64,000 nucleotides of DNA from Tunturiibacter empetritectus (GTDB taxonomy: Bacteria; Acidobacteriota; Terriglobia; Terriglobales; Acidobacteriaceae): the NCBI RefSeq assembly GCF_014201375.1, contig NZ_JACHDZ010000002.1:310001-374000 (forward strand). The letters run 5' to 3'. Shown in pieces: positions 57,192 through 64,000 of the stretch; the stretch's first letter is position 1, and each line of letters begins with the position of its first letter. The position numbers and the translations under genes were made by a program. Under the pieces are notes generated by a model, which saw only the letters and a program-made list of their open reading frames with translations, had not been told where the DNA came from and did not search any database.

Positions 57192-59840
57192 ATGCCCCAG
57201 AGATCCGCACGCCTCCAGTATTTACTTCTCGCCGTCGTAGCCGCGCTCGCGCTCCTGCATGCGTACGGTGCTGCGATTCGCGACTTCAACGTCTTCGTGC
57301 ACGGCCAGTCCATCGTTCGAGCTCCGTTCGAAAGCGGCTTGCGTCTGGCGACCACGACCAATCTTCGCGAAGAAGCTCTTGCCGCAGGTCTCCAACCCTT
57401 CGACACTATTCTCACAATAAACGGCCAGCCATACACCAGCCGCAGTATGCTTCTTGGACAAATCCGTCCCGCCTCGCCGGGCGACCCGATGACAATCACA
57501 TACCGCCACGGCTCGGATCCGGCAATCAAATCGACGACCATCCGACTAGCCGCGGCCCAGGCCCGGAAGCTCTCGCCCCTCCAAATCTCACTCAACGTGG
57601 TCTTCGCCCTACTCCCTTTCTTCTGTCTTCTCATCGGTTTGTGGGTGGTCTTCGCTCGTCCAAGAAATTTAAATGCTTGGCTGATTCTTGGGATTCTCGG
57701 CTACTTCAACGCCATCATCATCAACCCGACACTGATCGTCGGGCCCTACCTCCTTCCCATCGCCTTGATCTGGAATATCGTGGCGCAGGCGGCTATGCCG
57801 ATCTGCCTCATGTTTTTTGGGGTCTACTTTCCCGATCGCTCAAAAACTGATATCAAGTTCCCTTGGGTCAAATGGGTTGTCGCGATTTCCCTCATCCTTC
57901 TGTGCTCCACAGATTTCATCGCCAACTTCGGCGACATGTGGAGCTTTGCCTCGATCTCCTGGTTGGCTCCTTACCTCTACCGCATCAACGTTGCGGAAAA
58001 CGTCTTGAGCGCCATCGCAATTAGTTGGTTCTTCTTCAATCTCGGCCCGAAGATCGGACAAGCTACCGGAGACGCCCGCCGTCGCCTCCGTATCCTCTAC
58101 TTCGGAACTTCAATTGGTCTTACACCCTTCTTTCTCATTCTCCTTTACTCCCTCTACAAGCGAGGCGATTTCGGTCAGGACCTACCCGAATGGGTCGATA
58201 TCACAGTTTTCCTGATCCTTCTTCTTTTTCCCCTCTCGCTCGCCTACGTTGTCGTCGTACAGCGTGCAATGGATCTTCGCATCATCATCCGCCAGGGAAC
58301 CCGCTACGCCTTCGCCCGCGAATCTCTTACCGTGATCAGAGTCGGGCTCGCCATCTGGATGGCCTTCTCCCTCAACGATTTCTTCAGGCACCCCGACCAC
58401 CAGCGCAACGACATCATCCGCATCTTACTCATCATCGCGGTCTTCTTTGCCTTCCGTTTCCTCCTCTCGAATCGTCTGCAAAAGATCATCGACCAGCGTT
58501 TCTTCCGCGAGGCCTACTCCACCGAGCAGCTCCTCTCCGAACTCTCCGACGAAGCCCGAAAATTCACCGAAGTCGCACCGCTCCTCGAAACCATCACGCG
58601 CCGCCTCGGCTCCACCCTCCACATCGACCGCATCGCCGTCTTCCTCCGCTCCGGAGATACTTATCACCTCCAACTCGCCACCGGAATGCCCATGAACGGC
58701 GCAGCCCAGATCTTCTCTCTCCCGGCCGCCTCCACCACCATCACCACACTCAGCCGCGCCAAAGCCCCCGCCAACGTCTATCGCGACGATCCCTCCAGCT
58801 GGCTCATCGACGCCACCGACGCCGAACGCAACGCCCTCAACGATCTCTCCACCGAACTTCTCGTTCCTCTGCCCGGCCGCACCCGTCTCGCCGGAGTCAT
58901 CGCTCTCGGCCCCAAGAGCTCCGAAGAGCCATACAGCAAAACCGACCGCCAGCTCCTGCAAACCATCGCCTCCCAAACCGGCCTCGCTCTTGAAAACGCC
59001 GAGCTCTTTGAAAACCTCACCACCGAGGTCACTCAACGCGAACGCATCTCTCGCGAGATCGAGATTGCTCGCGAGGTCCAGGAGCGCCTCTTCCCGCAGA
59101 CCTATCCCCAGCTTCCAGGTGTCGATCTCGCCGGATTCTGCCGCCCCGCTCAGGCCGTCGGAGGCGACTACTACGACTTCTTTCTCCTTCCCTCAAATTC
59201 AACCACTGACGCCCGTCTAGCTCTCGCACTCGGCGACATCTCTGGCAAAGGTATCTCCGCCTCCCTTGTCATGGCGAGTCTCCGCGCGAGCCTTCGCAGC
59301 ATCGCCGGCCTGCAGCAGGGTGATCTGGGTACTCTGATCTCCCGCGTCAACGACATCGTCTATCAGTCCTCCACCGCCAGCCGCTATGCCACCTTCTTCT
59401 ACGCCGAATACGATCCGATCAACCATCTCCTCACCTACGTCAACGCCGGACACAACCCGCCCTATGTCCTCCGCGGCGCAGAAACCATCGCTCTCGAAGC
59501 CACCGGAACTGTAGTTGGCCTTCTCGCGGACGCCGAGTACTCCCAGGCCACCCTCCAACTGCATCCCGGCGATGTTCTCCTCGCCTTCACCGACGGTATC
59601 TCCGAAGCCATGAACCACAGTGACGAAGAGTGGGGCGAAGACAACATGCTCGCAACCGCCCGTCAGCTCCTCTCCCGCCCCGACTGCACCACAACCGCCG
59701 ACCAGCTCCTCACTTGCATCTTCGACGCCGCGGATAAATTCACCGACGGCGCGCCTCAACACGACGACATGACCCTCCTCATCTGCGCCATCGGCCGCAC
59801 CCCCGCTCAATCCCGCGGAGACGCCATCAATAAAAATTGA
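57192..59840 (+). CDS. Membrane sensor with PDZ, GAF and PP2C-type (SpoIIE) phosphatase domains
   Basis: 882 residues from ATG 57192. An N-terminal helix (LLLAVVAALALLHAYG) is followed by a PDZ-like domain (about 45-125: EEALAAGLQPFDTILTING) and a block of about seven helices (130-380). A GAF-like region (about 440-590) leads into a coiled linker (SREIEIAREVQERLFPQ) and a SpoIIE/PP2C phosphatase domain (GGDYYDFFLL, LALGDISGKGISASLVMA, FTDGISEAMN, HDDMTLL). Such proteins dephosphorylate anti-sigma-factor antagonists; no partner genes are nearby, so its target is unknown. Confidence 0.9.
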   Translation: MPQRSARLQYLLLAVVAALALLHAYGAAIRDFNVFVHGQSIVRAPFESGLRLATTTNLREEALAAGLQPFDTILTINGQPYTSRSMLLGQIRPASPGDPMTITYRHGSDPAIKSTTIRLAAAQARKLSPLQISLNVVFALLPFFCLLIGLWVVFARPRNLNAWLILGILGYFNAIIINPTLIVGPYLLPIALIWNIVAQAAMPICLMFFGVYFPDRSKTDIKFPWVKWVVAISLILLCSTDFIANFGDMWSFASISWLAPYLYRINVAENVLSAIAISWFFFNLGPKIGQATGDARRRLRILYFGTSIGLTPFFLILLYSLYKRGDFGQDLPEWVDITVFLILLLFPLSLAYVVVVQRAMDLRIIIRQGTRYAFARESLTVIRVGLAIWMAFSLNDFFRHPDHQRNDIIRILLIIAVFFAFRFLLSNRLQKIIDQRFFREAYSTEQLLSELSDEARKFTEVAPLLETITRRLGSTLHIDRIAVFLRSGDTYHLQLATGMPMNGAAQIFSLPAASTTITTLSRAKAPANVYRDDPSSWLIDATDAERNALNDLSTELLVPLPGRTRLAGVIALGPKSSEEPYSKTDRQLLQTIASQTGLALENAELFENLTTEVTQRERISREIEIAREVQERLFPQTYPQLPGVDLAGFCRPAQAVGGDYYDFFLLPSNSTTDARLALALGDISGKGISASLVMASLRASLRSIAGLQQGDLGTLISRVNDIVYQSSTASRYATFFYAEYDPINHLLTYVNAGHNPPYVLRGAETIALEATGTVVGLLADAEYSQATLQLHPGDVLLAFTDGISEAMNHSDEEWGEDNMLATARQLLSRPDCTTTADQLLTCIFDAADKFTDGAPQHDDMTLLICAIGRTPAQSRGDAINKN

Positions 59841-60025
59841 TAAATCCTTCGTTATCCCACAGATGGGTCATATCCACCCTCCACTCCGCCGTCGCCTGAG
59901 CCACGAAATCAAGTAGAGTAAAGGCAGGGCAGCCAAAGTTAAATCTGATATCGCACTGACGTCCCTCTGATGTCCCTCTGGATCTACCCTGATGTGTTGC
60001 TCTGGATGTTCCGGTTCGACGATCT

Positions 60026-60763
60026 ATGTTCAACACCATTCCTCTCGTCCGTTCGATCACCTGCGTCGCCGGAGCCGCGACAATCCTGCTCGCACTCACC
60101 GGCTGCGGCGCCATCGTCAACAGCGCACCCGCGCCCCAGCTGCGCGTCGTCACCGCCTCACCCGACGCCGCAAGACTGGACATCTACCAGGGCTCCAACG
60201 CACTCGCGCACAATCTCGGTTTCGGCACCGTCACCTCCTACATTCCCGTCTCGTCAGGCAGCGACATAATCGCCGCAAACACCGCCGGAACGAAGCAGCT
60301 CCTCTCCGCATCCAAGACGAACTTCGCGTCGTCCGGCCAGTACACCGTTCTCATCGGCAGCACCGCCGCCAGCCTGCAGCAGCTTACCCTCACCGACCAG
60401 AGCCAGCCCGCACCCGCAGGCCAGATCGCGCTCCGTTTTCTCAACCAGGCCACCCACTCCGGACCCATCGACGTCTACCTCGTCCCCGCCGGCCAGAGAC
60501 TCATCGCAGTCGCCCCCACCGTCACCAACACTCTCTTTGGAGCCAACACCGGCTACCTCAACCTCCCCGCCGGCGCCTACTCCCTCGTCATGATGCCCGG
60601 CGGAACCACTCCACCCTCGCCGCCTCTCGCGATCTACACAGGTCCCCAGGTCACCTATCCCTCCGGCGCAGCCCGCACCATCATCCTCATCGACCCGCAG
60701 CAGGCCTCCTCCCCCGGCCTCCAGGTCATCACCGCCAGCGACTTCGATCCCCCCGCCAACTAG
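60026..60763 (+). CDS. DUF4397 lipoprotein
   Basis: 245-residue lipoprotein with a lipobox LALTGC near residue 27 and a repeated DUF4397 domain (RVVTASPDAARLDIYQGSNAL and ALRFLNQATHSGPIDVYLVP). Two tandem repeats each end in a beta-rich stretch. The function of DUF4397 is unknown. A small palindrome of the GTCATTCCTGAAGGGAAT type lies at about 60805-60825 after the stop. Confidence 0.85.
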   Translation: MFNTIPLVRSITCVAGAATILLALTGCGAIVNSAPAPQLRVVTASPDAARLDIYQGSNALAHNLGFGTVTSYIPVSSGSDIIAANTAGTKQLLSASKTNFASSGQYTVLIGSTAASLQQLTLTDQSQPAPAGQIALRFLNQATHSGPIDVYLVPAGQRLIAVAPTVTNTLFGANTGYLNLPAGAYSLVMMPGGTTPPSPPLAIYTGPQVTYPSGAARTIILIDPQQASSPGLQVITASDFDPPAN

Positions 60764-61025
60764 AGCAAAGTAGCAGTTGGCGTAGAGTCTGCCTGCCTTT
60801 GTTTGTCATTCCTGAAGGGAATCTGCGGTTGCCTCCCCCCTCCTCTAGCCGATCGATCCCTCCTCAAGCCTCGCGCATACCCACAGAACGCGCTAAAGTC
60901 GCGGCGTTTCAAAAAAATATACTTCTTCGATTGACCACAACACCTGCAAAGTCCCTGTGTCTATTCCCTCCGTAAGCGGTAGCAGCAAGATCAAAGCCAC
61001 CGCAGAAACTTACAGGAGCGCCACT

Positions 61026-61364
61026 ATGAACCTCACCAAACTTGCCCTCATCGCCACTCTCACTCTCGCCCCCGCCGCCATCTTCGCGCAAACCCCAACC
61101 CCCGGCCAGAACGACTACAACATCAACCAGCGCAAAGCCGACCAGCAGCAGCGCATTGGTCAGGGCGTCAAGAGCGGCCAGCTCACCGCCGGCGAGACCT
61201 CTCACCTCGAGCATCAGGAAGCTGGCATCAACAAGGAAGAGCGTGGCATGCGCGCCCAGGACAACGGCCACCTCACCAAATCCGATCGTCAGACCCTTCA
61301 CAAACAGCAGAACCAGGAATCCCGCCGCATCTACCGCGACAAGCACAACAACAAGGTCCGCTAA
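61026..61364 (+). CDS. Small secreted hypothetical protein
   Basis: 112 residues from ATG 61026 (AGGAG 8 bp upstream), with a signal peptide ending IFAQ. The helical body has RKADQQQRIGQGVKSGQLTAGE and DNGHLTKSDRQTLHKQQNQE. The tandem arrangement of GQLTAGE-like turns suggests paired helices with Asp/Lys-rich loops. No named family. It is followed by a terminator. Confidence 0.8.
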   Translation: MNLTKLALIATLTLAPAAIFAQTPTPGQNDYNINQRKADQQQRIGQGVKSGQLTAGETSHLEHQEAGINKEERGMRAQDNGHLTKSDRQTLHKQQNQESRRIYRDKHNNKVR

Positions 61365-61432
61365 CTCCACGCAACTTCACCTGAAACCCTGAAGACTGAA
61401 TCAATCTGCTTCGTTCTCCATGCAGCAAAACA

Positions 61433-61466
61433 AAAAGGCCGCCGAGGAGTCCCTCAGCGGCCCTTT
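61433..61466. terminator. Bidirectional terminator
   Basis: AAAGGCCGC with GCGGCCCTTT around a shorter GAGG/CCTC inner stem, flanked by A- and T-runs. It lies between the convergent small secreted protein and ahcY genes. Confidence 0.85.
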
Positions 61467-61493
61467 GTTCATCTTGAAGCTTCGTCCTGAAGC

Positions 61494-62942
<1,449 letters not shown>

Positions 62943-63139
62943 GTCTAAAAACCTCAAAATGCTGAATTTTTACCTACTCCAGAATACCATCGTAGCCTTG
63001 ATTTCCTCCTCAATGAGGCGCAACAGTCATTGGCCCCATCGAACTCTTTCTGAGTCTTTTCAGCGAGATGAGCGAACCTGGACTTGTAATCCAAAGTTTC
63101 GGTGATCAATGAGGAACAAGAGTGACACGGCAGGCATGC

Positions 63140-64000
63140 TTAGAGATCGTGTGCAGTAGTGACAGTCGGCGTCTGTCGATTCCTAGCCACCAAAGCCAGC
63201 CCCGCCGCCGCAAGAGCCATGGCGCTGATCAAATAAAGCCCGCCGGTAAAGCTCTGCGTTGCATCCCGCAGCCGCCCCGTCATATACGGTCCCGCAAATC
63301 CTCCCACTCCACCGACCATCTGCAGAATCGCCACAGCCCCAGCCGCCGCCGTCCCGGTCAACATACTAGTCGCCAGCGTCCAGAACGGCCCCATCATGCT
63401 CCAGAGCCCCACCGCCGCCAGCGTCATCGCACACAACGCCACTAGCAGAGCATGCGCCCAGGCAGCCCACGCAAACCCCACCGCCGACAACGTCAGGCAC
63501 CCAGCGATATGCCACCGCCGTTCCTTCTTCTTATCCGAGCTCCACCCCACCACCACCGTCATCACCGCCGCCGCCAGATAAGGAAACGTCGCATACCTCG
63601 CAATCAAAATCGCATCCCTCTCCCCACCATGCGAGAGGCTCTGCAGAATAAGCGGCATCCAAAGGTTCACGATATACACGCCCACCTGGCTCACAAAATA
63701 AACACCCGCCAGCACCCACAAAGCCGGCAGCCGAAACGCATCCAGCAGCCTGTGGTGCGTCGAAGCGCCAAACAGCTCATTATCCCGCTGCAACTCCCCC
63801 TCAAGCCACGTGCGCTCCTCAGGCCGCAGCCACCCAGCCTTCCCCGGCCCATCCTTCAGCACAAACAGCACCGAGATCCCCAGCAGAATCGTAGGAACTC
63901 CCTCCGAAACAAACAACCACTGCCACCCCGCCAGCCCACCTACCCCATCCAGCTTCAGCAGATAACTCGACAGCGGCCCACCCACCACTCCCGCCAGCGA
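63140..64000 (-). CDS. MFS transporter, C-terminal part
   Basis: The gene starts beyond the window; the frame is open to the last base. The 286 visible residues have about seven membrane helices, a hydrophilic loop around residues 40-80 (DGPGKAGWLRPEERTWLEGEL), and GGVGGFAGPYMTGRLRDATQSF near the C-terminus. The pattern resembles the anion:cation symporter group of MFS, which carry organic acids such as tartrate or hexuronates, but the substrate is not determined. Confidence 0.85.
   Translation of the reverse strand, partial: SLAGVVGGPLSSYLLKLDGVGGLAGWQWLFVSEGVPTILLGISVLFVLKDGPGKAGWLRPEERTWLEGELQRDNELFGASTHHRLLDAFRLPALWVLAGVYFVSQVGVYIVNLWMPLILQSLSHGGERDAILIARYATFPYLAAAVMTVVVGWSSDKKKERRWHIAGCLTLSAVGFAWAAWAHALLVALCAMTLAAVGLWSMMGPFWTLATSMLTGTAAAGAVAILQMVGGVGGFAGPYMTGRLRDATQSFTGGLYLISAMALAAAGLALVARNRQTPTVTTAHDL

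Noticed and set aside
62943..63139. SAH or SAM riboswitch upstream of ahcY
   Set aside because: No match to the conserved cores was seen.

Overview
The window is gene-dense, GC-rich bacterial chromosome, most likely from an acidobacterium of the class Terriglobia (Granulicella, Terriglobus or Edaphobacter-like). The pointers are an 837-residue permease of the acidobacterial duplicated orphan permease (ADOP) type, two secreted VWA proteins of the acidobacterial VWFA-related type, PEP-CTERM surface proteins, and short palindromic repeats between many genes. This assignment is inference from protein families; no rRNA is present. I saw no prophage, insertion sequence, transposase or CRISPR array.

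Layout. 1-8.1 kb: end of an M50 protease gene, trpS, scpA, a PEP-CTERM protein, a Pit phosphate transporter, scpB (with a very large acidic insert) and a membrane protein. 8.1-21 kb: a second PEP-CTERM protein, an acyltransferase with a probable CTG start, an rRNA pseudouridine synthase, msrA, the ADOP permease, a BNR/TonB-like gene split by an apparent frameshift, a DEAD-box helicase, an ABC-F ATPase and a DUF2237 protein. 21-28 kb: tRNA-Arg(CCG), a DUF2911 protein and a minus-strand glycine-cleavage cluster (gcvT, gcvH, gcvPA, two small genes of which one is frameshifted, gcvPB, one more small gene). 28-36 kb: unknown exported proteins, methylmalonyl-CoA mutase large subunit, a VOC protein, rplU-rpmA, an MBL hydrolase and rpsU. 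36-44 kb: gamma-carbonic anhydrase, hisS, aspS, glgC, an outer-membrane barrel, tatA and PPK2. 44-49.5 kb: an EamA transporter, two divergent VWA proteins and an aldo/keto reductase. 49.6-56.6 kb: histidine biosynthesis. 56.7-64 kb: a ComEA-like protein, a large PDZ/GAF/PP2C regulator, a DUF4397 lipoprotein, a small secreted protein, ahcY and a partial MFS transporter.

The clearest system is histidine biosynthesis. The minus-strand operon is hisI-hisG-hisD-hisC-hisB-hisH-(lipoyl-domain-like gene)-hisF, with overlapping or nearly touching genes. It is preceded by an unannotated 27-codon leader ORF in which 7 of codons 5-14 are His, followed by a GC-rich hairpin with a T-run. This is a classical ribosome-mediated his attenuator. 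hisA has left the operon: it lies just beyond hisF on the opposite strand, between two half-copies of a dispersed palindrome. hisE was not found.

The second notable layer is intergenic. Eight full or half copies of a roughly 190-bp nested palindrome all sit directly downstream of plus-strand genes and never between divergent genes. Their internal hairpins change in a compensatory way. Four further repeat families fill the gene-free stretches around 0.4-0.6, 20.9-21.1, 32.5-33.0, 43.9-44.1, 46.6 and 47.9-48.5 kb. Two genes (15.0-16.3 kb and 23.8-24.2 kb) carry single-base frameshifts beside short homopolymers, which may be real decay or sequence errors.
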